DNA of 64,000 bases from Hyposmocoma kahamanoa (GCF_003589595.1 NW_020653200.1:4523202-4587201); one strand, 5' to 3'; numbered from the stretch's first letter, positions 34,800 through 45,639 are shown. Numbers and translations are program-made. The notes: a model not told the origin generated them from the letters alone.

Positions 34800-34973
34800 C
34801 TGTAATAGTCCATATCGAAGCTCGATGTCCAAAAAGTAGTATTCCTTAGCAAATGGAGGTCGTTGGGTTGGCATTTGCTGTTGGCGCAGCTGTGCCGCGG
34901 AACTTGGTGGCGCCAGGGAAATGGGGTGCGGCTGGATTGGAGGAGCAGCACCTTGAGCCAGTGGTGAAGTCTC
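34800..34973 (-). CDS. SCYL2: SCYL2 exon: Pro/Gln-rich insert and start of helix alphaE
   Basis: This exon is 174 nt, 58 codons, phase 0 at both ends. The acceptor is ggtacacag|GAG and the donor TTACAG|gtaagaccg. The first 42 or so residues are low-complexity, rich in Pro, Gln, Ala and Ser (ETSPLAQGAAPPIQPH and onwards). The exon ends with KEYYFLDIELRYGLLQ, which matches the conserved DYKLYDVETKYGLLQ block of SCYL2 just before the catalytic-loop helix. In the vertebrate protein, as I recall it, the hinge-to-alphaE linker is only about 15 residues, so this version is expanded. Reading the same DNA in other frames gives longer ORFs, but only this frame joins both neighbouring exons in phase. 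Confidence 0.88.
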
Positions 34974-35284
34974 CTGTGTACCAAAACAAAATCGATCATG
35001 TTGTATCCTCTAGGAATATAGTTCCTCTTATTAAAATGTGATCCAGACGCTTTAACTTCCCCTAAATTAAACTTATGCCGAATAGGATATGGCACCATTA
35101 CTGTCTTTGACTATATTATTGTAATATTTGCAGTTTTTATATAATTCTGGACTCTGGATTTCAGTCCGTAGAAGCAATTGTATCATTTCATCTTCTACAG
35201 TACGCTATCTACTATATTACTAAACCTGTGTAACGGACTATCATGTTGTCGTTTTCTGCTACAACTACACACATCTTTTTAATC

Positions 35285-36535
35285 ATCATCATATCAACCT
35301 GAAGACGTCCACTTCTGAACATAGGCCTCCTCCAAAGATTACCAGACTAGCCGGTCGGACGCAAAGTGCATCCATCGGTTACCCGCCGCCCTTGCCAGGT
35401 CATCCATCCATCTAGTAAGGGGCGGTCCCACTGAACGCCTTCCAGTTCGTGATCTCCATTCAAGAACCTTTCTGCCCTAACGTACGTCAGTTCTACGAGC
35501 TATGTGCCCTGCCCACTGCCACTTCAATTTGCTAATCCTCTGGGCTATGTCGGTGACTTTCGTTTTCTACGGATCTCCTCATTTCAGATTCGATCACGTA
35601 GAGAAATACCGAGCATTGCTCGCTCTATAGCTCGTTGAGTAACTTTGAGCTTTTTTATAAGGCCCATAGTAAGTGACTACGTTTCAGAGCCGTAGGTCAT
35701 CTTCGGCAACACGCACTGCTAGAAGACTTTTGTGTTCAAGGGCTGCGGTATTGCGGCCGAGAAGACGTCCCGGAGCTTCCCGAAAGTTGCTCAACCGAGT
35801 CGGATTCGACTAATGACCTCTTTCTACAAGCTGGGTCTGCCTAATTTGACGGTTTGTCCGACGTAGACATACTCGTCAACAACTTCGAGAGTAGAGGTTC
35901 CCACTGTTGTAGCAGCTGTTATGACATTCGACATAAGTTTCGTCTTGTTCATTTTCATTTTTAGACCTACCTGCTGGGAAACTCTACTGAGGTCACCGAG
36001 CATCCAACGATTCTGCCATGACCACGATATCGTCAGCAAATTGAAGGTGAATGATGTACTCGCCATTGATGTTGATGCCGAGTCCTTTCCAATGCAGTAA
36101 CTTGAAAGTATCTTCCAATGCAGTGAGAAATGACGTCTTCCTGTCGCACCCCTCTTTGCAATTGGATTGGCCTTGTGCACTAGTCCGGGACTGACATAGT
36201 AACGTTTTTGTACAAAAACTTTGATATATCGATAGTCAATGTGTCACCGTTGTAGATACTGTAGCACCAACCAAATCTCGATCGAGTCAAAGGCTTTCTC
36301 ATAGTCCACAAACGCTAAGCATAGTGGCAGCTTATACTCCTCGGTCTTCTGTATAACCTCCCGCATCGTGTGGATGTGGTCTATGATACTGAAGCCTTTT
36401 CGGAAACCGGCTTGTCCGGGGGGCTGAATTTCATCGAATCTGCGAGCGAGACGAAAGTTGCCAGGGCCACCCCTGGTGCCAGAGCTTCCACGACGCCTGC
36501 CAATGCTGCGGTTGCTACCACCGGGCACTGGGAAT
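35285..36535 (-). mobile_element. RTE-clade non-LTR element, internally deleted
   Basis: The minus strand reads FRLARRFDEIQPPGQAGFRK, GFSIIDHIHTMREVIQKTEE and PLCLAFVDYEKAFDSIE (RT palm, 36270-36460). After frameshifts come WKILSSYCIGKDS, MLGDLSRVSQQVGLKMKMNK and LEVVDEYVYVGQTVKLGR (35860-36010), then the conserved 3' block to an ATC tail at 35282. Upstream of FRLARRF the frame carries Gly/Arg-rich sequence (RSIGRRRGSSGTRGGPG) instead of the endonuclease, as if a 5' end were joined directly to the RT. Frameshifts make it inactive. Confidence 0.88.
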
Positions 36536-36671
36536 CATTTTCTGTGGTATTCATTTGAGGGGCTTAAACTTTTTTTGGTTGGGTTGGTTTGCATGTTGGC
36601 GGATCGCCAGAGCCTCGTCGATAGGAGCAGGGTGTATCGTGTGCAGGTGAGGTTGACTATTGAGCACCGTA

Positions 36672-36699
36672 CGTTGGTAGGTAGGTAGGTAGGTAGGTG
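36672..36699. repeat. GGTA microsatellite
   Basis: Five or six tandem ggta/tagg units at the 5' side of the RTE-derived region. Confidence 0.8.
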
Positions 36700-37019
36700 G
36701 CGCTCCTTACCTTACACCCCATCTTATTAATGCTTTTACAAAGTACAAACATGTAATAGTACATTATTGCAGTGAACCTTCCCTTACTTCCCGTAAGCGA
36801 TTCCTGGACGAGTATGAGTTACGAGCGCTAGCGAGGCCTTGTATTAATACGAGTCAAGCAATCCCGTTCCTGTCGAGGCACGTATAGTACTTTACTCAAA
36901 CTACATATGTGAGGAAATAATAAAAGATTAAAGAGAAGAAGAGATGTAACAGAAAAAAAATATTAGAAGTAATATTTGAAATGTAAGGACAACTGCTAAA
37001 AGAAAGTATTATCAGGAAA

Positions 37020-37080
37020 AATAGTTTCATTTCCTATGTGTAACAATCGCGAAAACCTAAGAACTCGATATGTATTATCA
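37020..37080 (-). repeat. Penelope-type terminal fragment
   Basis: aatagtttcatttcctatgt followed by aacaatcgcgaaaacctaag and aactcg. It is the reverse of the piece at 29327-29375. Its first part equals 55765-55785 at the 3' end of the Penelope-like element. Confidence 0.55.
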
Positions 37081-37549
37081 GGTTTTGTGGTTAAATGTAT
37101 TACCATTACCGTATTTTCGTTATCGCTCTTCTCGATTTTTCACCAAAAATTTAAAAAAGACGAAAAAACAAAATAACCCCAAAACAATAGTTTACGTTAC
37201 CGTAATTTTTTTTTAATGTAAGCAGTATAGGTAAGGTACTTTTAAGTCGCGAGAATTATGAACACTTGGCAGTTGGCGTATGTGTTTTCCTTTAGCTTGT
37301 TTACGTAGTTCTTTATTAGTAGGTAGATTAAAAAGTTTAGAGAAGTGGACATGGTAGTTTTCTACCATCGAGGTGAGACGAGAAAAGGAGAGACGAGAAT
37401 TGAAATCTCGCCGGCTTACTTGCACCAAAAAATTGCCATTAATAGCTAGCGCGATCCATCGCTCTCTCGCGTTACGATTGTGGATAGTTAAGATTCATTG
37501 CTGTTCTGTTCATCTAGCGATAAATATGCGGCTGAAGTAAGTAACGTGT

Positions 37550-37607
37550 CCGTTAACATATTTAATAACAATAATTCGTAAATTATTAATATTAAATATG
37601 TTAACGG
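37550..37607. repeat. Perfect 18-bp-arm hairpin
   Basis: ccgttaacatatttaata (37550-37567) and tattaaatatgttaacgg (37590-37607) are exact reverse complements around a 22-nt AT loop. Flanking segments at about 37395-37410 and 37777-37795 also carry agaattgaaat/atttcaattct in opposite orientation, so a larger inverted structure is possible. Confidence 0.75.
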
Positions 37608-38092
37608 AAGAAGAATCAGATGAAACCATCTTTTTTAAATCACATGTACCCCACAATTTGGCCATTAATAGCCATCGCGAGTTCGCGCGAGATCGCGTGC
37701 GAGAAATCGTGTTCCCGTTAAAGACTATAATACTCTATGCTGGCAGCAATTCGGTTATTAAACCGAACCGAATTTCAATTCTCGCCTCGCCCATATTCGT
37801 CAAACCAGACCATTTCCAAAGAAGCCTAAGAGAGAATTGAAATTTTTCCATACAAATTTCAATCCTTGTATCGCCTTGCCGATGGAAAACCACCTTAACA
37901 CTTACTTTGCTGGCCTTGACAGGGACGAGGTCACAAGGTCCATAAATGACAAACTTTCCTTGTTCGTTTTTTGAAAGTAATGCAAATATTTCCGAGCACG
38001 TTCGAGAAAAATATAACTTCCAGTTCACCAAACTAAACTAAAATGTTTCATGATTATTCCTCTTGAGAACTCAATATATAGATGGCGCTACG

Positions 38093-38290
38093 ACTAAAAA
38101 ATCGTTGAAAAACCAAATACAAAGACACGATAACAAGCACATAGAAAAATTCTTGAGGTCCGCCGTCTGGCACGGTGTGATAGAAGACGTCGGTTCGAAT
38201 CCGGCCGGATCGAAGGAATTTTTTCTGAGTGTTCGATCTTTGTATTAATAATTATAACGAACTAGTGGAGTAATTTCATAAAAATAATTG
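38093..38290 (+). mobile_element. tRNA-derived SINE family S3, copy (plus, head partly deleted)
   Basis: It keeps gacgtcggttcgaatccggc (B box), tttttctgagtgttcgatct, ttgtattaataattataacg and aactagtgga. The upstream aacaagcacatagaaaaatt is shared with the other S3 copies. The A-box region before ccgtctggcacgg is shortened. Confidence 0.8.
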
Positions 38291-38507
38291 AATATAAATT
38301 CAATAAAAATGAAAAAAACTCAACACATGGTTGAGTACCTGAATCGGCGACAACTTTTAACATTCAAGTGTAATTTCCGATTTGCGTGCACTACTGTGCT
38401 AATAAGGCGTCGGAAGCCAAGAACACTTAATAAAAGGATCTAAATAGACACATAAAAGAATTAGTAGGAAAAGATTTAGTAGCAGTAGAAAAAGTTTGTC
38501 CAAGGAT

Positions 38508-38735
38508 GTACTGCCACCTTACCTATTTCTGCCGCCAAGCTGTAATATGAACATTACTGCGTTACGGTTTCGATGGGCAAGGGTGTTGGTGAAATTACAG
38601 GCACATGGGACTTGTTAACTTATGTCTCAGGGTGTCGGGCATAGTGGCTGTGCCCTTCAGATCTTTGTGATTTAAACTATGAGTGGTACTGCAACTGTTA
38701 AGGACTTCTTCGTTCCGTCACTAAGTATTAAAAAA
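38508..38735 (+). repeat. Interspersed repeat family R5, copy 4
   Basis: tatttctgccgccaagctgt, gaacattactgcgttacggt, aaattacaggcacatgggac, taacttatgtctcagggtgt and agatctttgtgatttaaact, in family order. Confidence 0.75.
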
Positions 38736-38757
38736 AAACACATATAAGATGTTTATC

Positions 38758-38885
38758 GACCTGTAGCTCAGTTGGAAGAGGAGGGGACGGAATTCCGGTT
38801 GTCCCAGGTCCGAGTCTTGTCGGGTCGAAGGTATTTTTCTTTGTGTTCGATCTTTGTATTAGTAAATTAAAGCTAATAAGCATTT
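38758..38885 (+). mobile_element. tRNA-derived SINE, S3-like tail with a different head
   Basis: The head cctgtagctcagttggaaga contains a good A box. The B box is ggtccgagtcttg, and the tail ttgtgttcgatctttgtatt is that of family S3. The element lacks cloverleaf pairing good enough for a tRNA gene. Confidence 0.65.
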
Positions 38886-38911
38886 GCGATTTTTGCGAAC
38901 TATCTTTCTAA

Positions 38912-38997
38912 TTCTGCCCTCGCAACGAAATAAGGCACAACTATGCGTACACACAGTTCACACAGCAGTTGTGCTTTTTTTCGTTCCGAGGGCAGAA
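38912..38997. repeat. Foldback with 31-bp arms
   Basis: ttctgccctcgcaacgaaat... (38912-38942) and ...tttcgttccgagggcagaa (38967-38997) pair at 27 of 31 positions around a 24-nt loop rich in cac. Confidence 0.75.
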
Positions 38998-39490
38998 CTT
39001 GTGTTTGTGTTGTGAACGTGTTATGAAAGACATTTACACGTACATGAAGTATTCGTCTTGTATGGAATATTAATAATAATTGTACGTACTACGTGCTCTG
39101 TAGTATGGTTGTATTGATTGGTTTAACAGTTATTTTCTAGTTTTAACTGCTGTTCAATTCAATGCTATTTGTGATAATCGAAGCAGAGCCTAACAGACAT
39201 AAAGAACGACGGTGCAACTACCATCTACGTCTGTTGTGTATCCACTAATTTTGATTGAAAAGTATTTCACAGTGTCTGGTAGCGAGCGGTACCTACCGCT
39301 AATAACAACGACGACCAAAACAACGTCCAAGCGACATGTATTCAATGTAAAGCTACCATCAAAGGTGGTTTGAAAGCAATTATTCTCTTTAGGAGGGCTT
39401 ATACATTCTCCGACGAGAGGATATTTATCTAATAGTACTTTCAAAAGCCGAGTTTTCGTGAAAAGGAATTCTTTTTTTGAATAATTGAAT

Positions 39491-39542
39491 ACTACCTTAT
39501 TTTCACTACAGCCCTTACTACCTTATTTTCACTACAGTCCTC
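39491..39542. repeat. 26-bp direct tandem duplication
   Basis: actaccttattttcactaca followed by gccctt, then the same string again followed by gtcct. Two copies, nearly identical. Confidence 0.85.
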
Positions 39543-39864
39543 GTAGCATGTACGCATGATAGTCGCGAGACGCGCGATAAAATTGAAATAAGCGTGCGCG
39601 ATTTAGCAAGTAAATTAGATTTGATTGAGATAGCCAATAGCGCTCACTCAACACAAAAGCACCACACACACCCACGCTTTGTACACTTGATCTCGTATAT
39701 TTTTTTTATTACTTTACACCTGTAATAATTTGGGAATTGGGTTTTGTTAATTGTAATTTCAGTAAAAATAATAATTTAAAACTTCTTTTACAAGAAATGT
39801 GTTGTGGAAAGAAAAAACTTTGAAGGAAATTGTTGTTTTCCACATGACGCGACAGGTATATTAA

Positions 39865-40048
39865 TAAAGTATTTTGTAATTTGTATTTGTATTTTGTATT
39901 TTAAATACACCCCATGAAAGTATTTTGTATTCCAAATACACCTCAAAAAAGTATTTGGTATTTTAAATACAATTAGGATTAAATAAGGAAGTATTATGTA
40001 ATTTGTATTTCAATTAAGACGTACCATGTATTTTGCCTAGCCCTGTCA
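39865..40048. mobile_element. Probable hAT-type non-autonomous element end
   Basis: The segment is built from gtattttgtatttaaatac-like words. It ends with attttgcctagccctgtc, whose reverse begins cagggctaggcaaaatac, like hAT termini. A left end was not defined. Confidence 0.45.
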
Positions 40049-40214
40049 GTAGTCCGAAATGACTTTTCCAGAAATAACGTTTAGTCGAAATTTCATAACC
40101 GCGAAAGTAATTTTGAGAGGAAAATGTTTATTCTTATAAATCTAACTTAACCTAACCTAACCGAACCTAATCGTGTCTTTGCGATAAACATTCCGTGGCT
40201 GTTACCGGAAAGTG

Positions 40215-40411
40215 CGCGAAACTGGATTCATCCCCTAGTTCCTGTTTTAGGTGGAATATTTTCTTCTAATTTAAATGGGATCACTGCTGAGGTACCCTCT
40301 TCCCAACAAAAAAAAATCATCAAAATCAGTTTACAAATGTAAGTTATTGCGTAACATAAATAAAAAAACAGTCGAATTGAGAACCTCCTCCTTTTTCGAA
40401 GTCGGTTAAGA
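40215..40411 (-). mobile_element. Repeat R7, partial copy (minus)
   Basis: It ends ctcctttttcgaagtcggtt and contains acagtcgaattgagaacctc and catcccctagttcctgtttt. It is closest to the diverged copy at 26318. Confidence 0.7.
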
Positions 40412-40717
40412 ACGTATATCGGTCCCCATAAAAGATTCGTTTACCTTAGTTAAACAAAATCGTGATAGGTACCATGAGTTTGTACTTTGTTCAAAGGTTA
40501 ATATTAAGGATATCTTCTTTCTTAATGAAATTATGTATAGGTTTTTTTACAGTAGAAAAACTATATATAAAATAGTGTATAAGATGATCAAGTAATGTTT
40601 AGTCTTTACACTTCACTTGTTTCAAGCACACTCCATGTTTATTTATTGGCGGTCCTTCATAAACTTCATAAATATGAATGTAATGATTGAACGATTTACA
40701 AACGAAACATGACAATC

Positions 40718-40745
40718 TTTTTTTTTTTTTTTTTTTTTTTTTTTT
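40718..40745. repeat. Poly-T run at the gap edge
   Basis: At least 28 consecutive T. It may be the A-tail of a minus-strand retroposon or simply the homopolymer that broke the assembly. Confidence 0.7.
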
Positions 40746-41145
40746 NNNNNNNNNNNNNNNNNNNNNNNNNNNNNNNNNNNNNNNNNNNNNNNNNNNNNNN
40801 NNNNNNNNNNNNNNNNNNNNNNNNNNNNNNNNNNNNNNNNNNNNNNNNNNNNNNNNNNNNNNNNNNNNNNNNNNNNNNNNNNNNNNNNNNNNNNNNNNNN
40901 NNNNNNNNNNNNNNNNNNNNNNNNNNNNNNNNNNNNNNNNNNNNNNNNNNNNNNNNNNNNNNNNNNNNNNNNNNNNNNNNNNNNNNNNNNNNNNNNNNNN
41001 NNNNNNNNNNNNNNNNNNNNNNNNNNNNNNNNNNNNNNNNNNNNNNNNNNNNNNNNNNNNNNNNNNNNNNNNNNNNNNNNNNNNNNNNNNNNNNNNNNNN
41101 NNNNNNNNNNNNNNNNNNNNNNNNNNNNNNNNNNNNNNNNNNNNN
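40746..41145. other. Assembly gap (400 N)
   Basis: Exactly 400 N. A round number suggests an estimated or placeholder size. It lies inside the SCYL2 intron between exons 45890-46114 and 34800-34973. Confidence 1.
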
Positions 41146-41149
41146 GTAT

Positions 41150-42660
41150 CGAGAGTTAAAGCCCACGGACGCGAACAACACTGTCACCCAAATCTGTTCC
41201 TGGATTGGTCCTGGCATCTATTAAAAAAATTATATATACGTATATTGCAAAAAATATGTACATTTGTATAATATATGCATAATTTTCATCGTATACTGTT
41301 TGTTCGCAAATTGCTCTTAAGTAAAATGATCTTGGAATTCGAGTACGTCTTTTCTTTAACTTGTGTAACGTCTTATAAGCGTTCTTTTTAAATAAACTCC
41401 TAGCTGACTTTTGCTAAAATTGTTGTACTTTGTATAATACTGTAGTCTAGGCTTTACTCTATGAGTAGAACTACTGGCTGAGTGAATATAGTTTTGTATT
41501 TAGAATGTGTTTAAAAAAATAGGATAGAAAAAGAAGAACATCTTGGCAGATCTAGAAGTAACCTCAAAAAGTAAACATGTAAAAAATACAATAAATATCT
41601 AGTTTTGAAGTTAATCCCAGTTTATATTTATAAAGTACCTCTCGCTACGCAACCTGAGCTACCCCCCAAGGTTACAATACTATGTTTAAACTCGAATGAA
41701 GGGGTATCTCTAACTAAAAGTAGGTCAGCGATGTTGGTTTCTAATAAAACCGCAAAACGTTTACGTGAAAACGGCAAATGGTAAAACATATATCGACGTA
41801 AGTGTGAAACCTGAATCAATTGCTATTGTTATGACATCCCATTTAGAATTTAGAAATTCCACTGCGGAATGACCGCGATGGTGCGCGAAAATCTTATTGC
41901 AACAAATGTAGTAAAAACACGATTGCATCAAGACGAATCCGCATTAATAAGTTTGGTGACTCCCTAAAATTGCATTAAAATATATTTATATTTGTCACTA
42001 CTCAGTGACAAATAAAATTACTGTACTTACAATATTGTGGGAACATACGTGCTTAGTTGTAAAGCTTACAATCACTGAGTTAATACTACTCGTAACGATA
42101 ACCGCCATGTTGTTTAATAAAATTATATTTTTATATTATATTTGATGATTGAATTTATTAAATGATAATATGAATCAAGGTCGATATAAATAATATACGT
42201 GATCGTTTCACAATATAGCCATTAAACCCAAACTTACCAAACACTTACGAAAGAGTATCTATACGGTGTACAATAACAAGTACAGTTCTGTGGAAGCCCA
42301 ATTCATTTCGCTAATTGAACTTGTTAAAAATAATGACGTTGTAACAACGTCGCTTTGCTTTGAAGACAATTCGAATTCGAACATATATTTATTAATAATA
42401 CGTACATATAGCGTACATGAATATTATTTTTATTTAAGTATCATGCGACACTTAATACATTTCAGAGCGATTTAAAAACCTTCAACCTCCAATTCTTTTG
42501 TTTTCAAAAGTTATTTATTTTTCTTTATTTACCTTTTTTATTTTTTTCAGTCGTACGTAAGTACACGTGTATGTGTCGTAATTCCATATTGTAGATTCTA
42601 ATTTTAAAGTCTTTATTTTGCCCAAGTGATTTTTTTTTTCGATTATAAAAATCATTCTAA
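41150..42660. other. AT-rich interval, nothing recognised
   Basis: A small hairpin tatttgtcact/agtgacaaata lies at about 41989-42014. The ORFs here have no family resemblance. Confidence 0.4.
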
Positions 42661-42681
42661 GAAGCTTTATTTATTGTATAA

Positions 42682-42870
42682 CTGCCTCCGTGGCCGAACG
42701 TTACCATGCTGCTCTGCCACGCAGAAGTCCCGGGTTCGAATCCTGGACTGGGAAAAATATTTGTATGGCCTACATTTATTTCTCTCGTAAGTTTGGGTGT
42801 AATTTGTGGTTGTCTAGTGTGTCCATGGCACTTGCGATACAGGGTTTCCCTAGTGCGGGGAAACCCTCTC
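42682..42870 (+). mobile_element. tRNA-derived SINE family S1, copy 3 (plus)
   Basis: Head ctgcctccgtggccgaacgt, B box ggttcgaatcc (42732-42742), then atttgtatggcctacattta, gggtgtaatttgtggttgtc and agggtttccctagtgcgggg. The 42870-43060 sequence after it is unassigned. Confidence 0.85.
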
Positions 42871-43105
42871 GCTAGAAATTTAATCAGAACTGCCCTCGTT
42901 GTTTTTTTCCCAAAAGACAGTCTGTCTAGTTTTGAATTCCTCTCAGTTTAGCGAGTCTGTCTTTGAGACCAGTCAATCCGCTGGTCATCTGTGGTGGCTG
43001 GACGCTTGTCATCCATGGAGACCGGATGCAACAATAATAAATATATTAAAACCACTGTTCTTAAATATCTAATTTTGAACTGGTTACATTCATAATAGTT
43101 CACAT

Positions 43106-44790
43106 ACCTATAGAATAGAATAGAATAGAATCGTTTATTTCATGTTATCAATGTCACAATATTACAATTGGAAATACAATGTCAAGGGATAACTATGATC
43201 GTCAGTAATAAAATTATAATAATAAAAAACTGCTTGTCGAATAAAATAAAATTAAAATTGTTTCAAAAGAAACTCATCGACACTGTACAATTCAATATCC
43301 AATAAAAGGACTTTTAGTCGGGTACAAAACGTTTCATCGTTTCTAACACTTTTCAGGTCTGTGGGTAGATGTTCGTAGAATCGGGGACCTATTACCCGCG
43401 GATTTCTAGTTGCAAGTTCGGTACGGTGGGCAACGGATTTTAGTGTTCCCGCGTTTCGTAACGCTCGGCCTCCGCCCGTACGTCGCTCATAAGTAGCCAA
43501 GTTTTTACGCGCATAAACTATTATATCACAAATATATTGTGAGTACATGGTCATTATATTGTATTTCTTAAAAAGGTTTCTGCAGGTCTGACCCTTTTTT
43601 ATGCCTACTATTGTTCTTAGTGCACGTTTTTGAAGAATAAATACCCTAATCGACTCAGTTGAATTACCCCACAGTGTGATGCCATAAGACATCAACGAAT
43701 GAAAATATGCATAATACGTCTGCCTTAATACCACATTGGAGACAAGAGGACGCAGTTTCCTCAGTGCGTATGCAGCACTTCCAAGTTTTTGACATAGAGT
43801 TTGTACATGTGACTTCCAGTTCAAATTTGAGTCTAGCGTTAAACCCAAGAATTTACAGGTGTTACATAATGGAACAATGGAGGTGATAATTGGCTTTGTT
43901 ATAGAATTTCTTCCTGAGAACAACATAAGGTTTGATTTCGATTCGTTAAGAATAAGTCCATTCGCAGAGAACCACTCACACAGCTGCTCATACGTGCAGG
44001 CTAATTTTTCTTCCAACTCGTTGTAGGTTTTAGCACACACTATAACGGTTGTATCGTCCGCAAATAGAGCCACAAGACCCCCTGATATAAAGTATGGCAG
44101 ATCATTGATGAATGCCAGGAATAGTGTATTACCTAGGGCAGATCCCTGTGGGATGCCAATGGTGACGTCACCAGCCGCTGACCTAGTAGTTGTACCGTTT
44201 GTACTGACCTGAACCGTTTGCCGTCTGTTTGATAAAAAAGACTTTAATAGGTTATGGGCGACTCCGTTGACGCCATACACAGCTAACTTTTGAATTAATA
44301 AATCATTTTCAATTACATCGAACGCCTTTGTTAGGTCACAAAAAATGCCTGCAGTTTTATACTTATCATCTATACTGGTAATAATAGAATCTACTATATT
44401 TTGTGTTGCAACTACTATCTGATAACAAATCGTTCATTTCGAAATGATCCATAATACTTGGTGATATAATAGATTCTATTATTTTTGATATATTCGGAAC
44501 TATGGTTATCGGTCTGTGGCTTTCAACATGGGTCACGTCCCCCTTCCCCTTAAACACTGGACATACACGAGTACTTTTTAAAATATCAGGATATATACCT
44601 TCTCTAAACATTTCATTTATTAAAATAACGAGTATGTCTCCAATCATTGGCCACACCGACATTAATATATTTATAGATATATCGTATATGTCCTGCGTTT
44701 TTGACGTATGCCACATACCCCTCACTACCCCCTCCAACGAGTCACGAGTGACAGTTGGAAGGCTGTACTGAGAAACATCGCATTCACCTA
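43106..44790 (-). mobile_element. Jockey/CR1-group non-LTR element, RT domain and 3' end
   Basis: Minus strand. An N-terminal RT stretch reads SLEGVVRGM, TSKTQDIYDISINILMS, MFREGIYPDILK, VCPVFKGKGD and SHRPITIVPNISKIIES (44785-44400). A deletion and frameshift near 44405 is followed by TQNIVDSI and FCDLTKAFDVIENDLL. The long open frame 44280-43252 then gives GIPQGSALGNTLFLAFINDL, catalytic FADD (codons at 44053-44064), NLMLFSGRN, WKSHVQTLCQKLGSAAYALR, QTYYAYFHSLMSYGITLWGN and a C-terminus ending LYSVDEFLLKQF. The 3' end is an AATAG/ATTCT pentanucleotide repeat at 43110-43130. The endonuclease half is missing. It is the best preserved RT in the window. Confidence 0.9.
43252..44280 (-). pseudogene. 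Reverse transcriptase open frame (342 codons) of the 43106-44790 element
   Basis: It covers RT motifs from the palm to the C-terminal tail without a stop. The true frame enters from upstream (AGIFCDLTKAFDVI at about 44335-44360), so the ATG at 44280 is not the biological start. The upstream frameshift near 44405 and the lack of an endonuclease make it a fragment. The long intact frame suggests a fairly young copy. Confidence 0.85.
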
Positions 44791-44795
44791 CACAT

Positions 44796-44835
44796 ATAAT
44801 ACACGTACGTACCTACGTACGTACACGTACGTAAA
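44796..44835. repeat. ACGT-rich microsatellite
   Basis: Repeated cgtacgtac words directly at the 5' truncation point of the RT element. Confidence 0.7.
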
Positions 44836-44839
44836 CCCA

Positions 44840-45610
44840 AAACTTTCACAACAACGAAATTAGTTTATTAAGTAAACTAAGTGCCATGTATATTGGGTCG
44901 CATCACATCTTCGCCATTAAGAGCGGTACCTCACGAGTGTTGCGTTGTCGCAACGCTATGATTTCAACGCACTGATTTATAAATCCATCGCTTAAAATAT
45001 AACAAGGAATTAAAAAACTCAAAATGTAAACATCTATTACGTTTGCTCTGAATATAAATAACAAACAGAATGTGAAATTAGATGACATTAAATCGTTATT
45101 TCTTAATCTTACGAAATTAAGTAACATAAGTCATTTGTTGCACATTTGGTGACATTATGCTAAGGTTAGAAATAATCACTGAGTAAACTAAGTTTAGACT
45201 TAAATTTAATCTGCTCAGCTTCGTTTAGCAACAACTGATATCATTTTACTTCATACCGGCGACCGGTCTAAGGGGTAGGAAGGATCGCGCACTCAACCCA
45301 ATACGTACGTCTGGTAATTTTACAATTCAGAACCAAGTGCTATGATCCTACCGAATAATTCTATATATAAGCGGCTTGTTAATACAGCGGGACGTGTGAT
45401 GTTGAAAAAAATGTCAATACCGTTGATCATAGTGTTTTTACCAGTAACCATCAAACTAGCGATGCATCAGCAGTCGATAGATTAAACAAAATAATAAAAT
45501 TTTAGAGCCCTCTTTTTTTTCCTCACATAGCGCGAATCTCCACAAAATCCCACAAAATCGAGTTGAAATTACCCGCGATTTGGGGAATTCCCCACAAATT
45601 AGCAATACTG
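44840..45610. other. Interval without a recognised gene
   Basis: No shared repeat or protein motif was seen. Confidence 0.4.
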
Positions 45611-45639
45611 GTTGCAACTTAATGCCGTTTACTTACGCA

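Noticed and set aside
38758..38830. Possible tRNA gene (tagctcagttgg and a B box)
   Set aside because: Stem pairing is poor and the sequence continues into a SINE tail, as do the tRNA-like heads at 2800, 5960, 14680, 30677, 33320 and 42690.
40147..40175. Telomere-like CCTAA words (cttaacctaacctaaccgaa)
   Set aside because: Only about four imperfect units; such words are common in insect intergenic DNA and do not indicate a telomere. A similar scrap occurs at 8687-8700.
40687..41271. Long ORFs on both strands across 40746-41145
   Set aside because: They exist only because the N gap is read as open; the real sequence is unknown.
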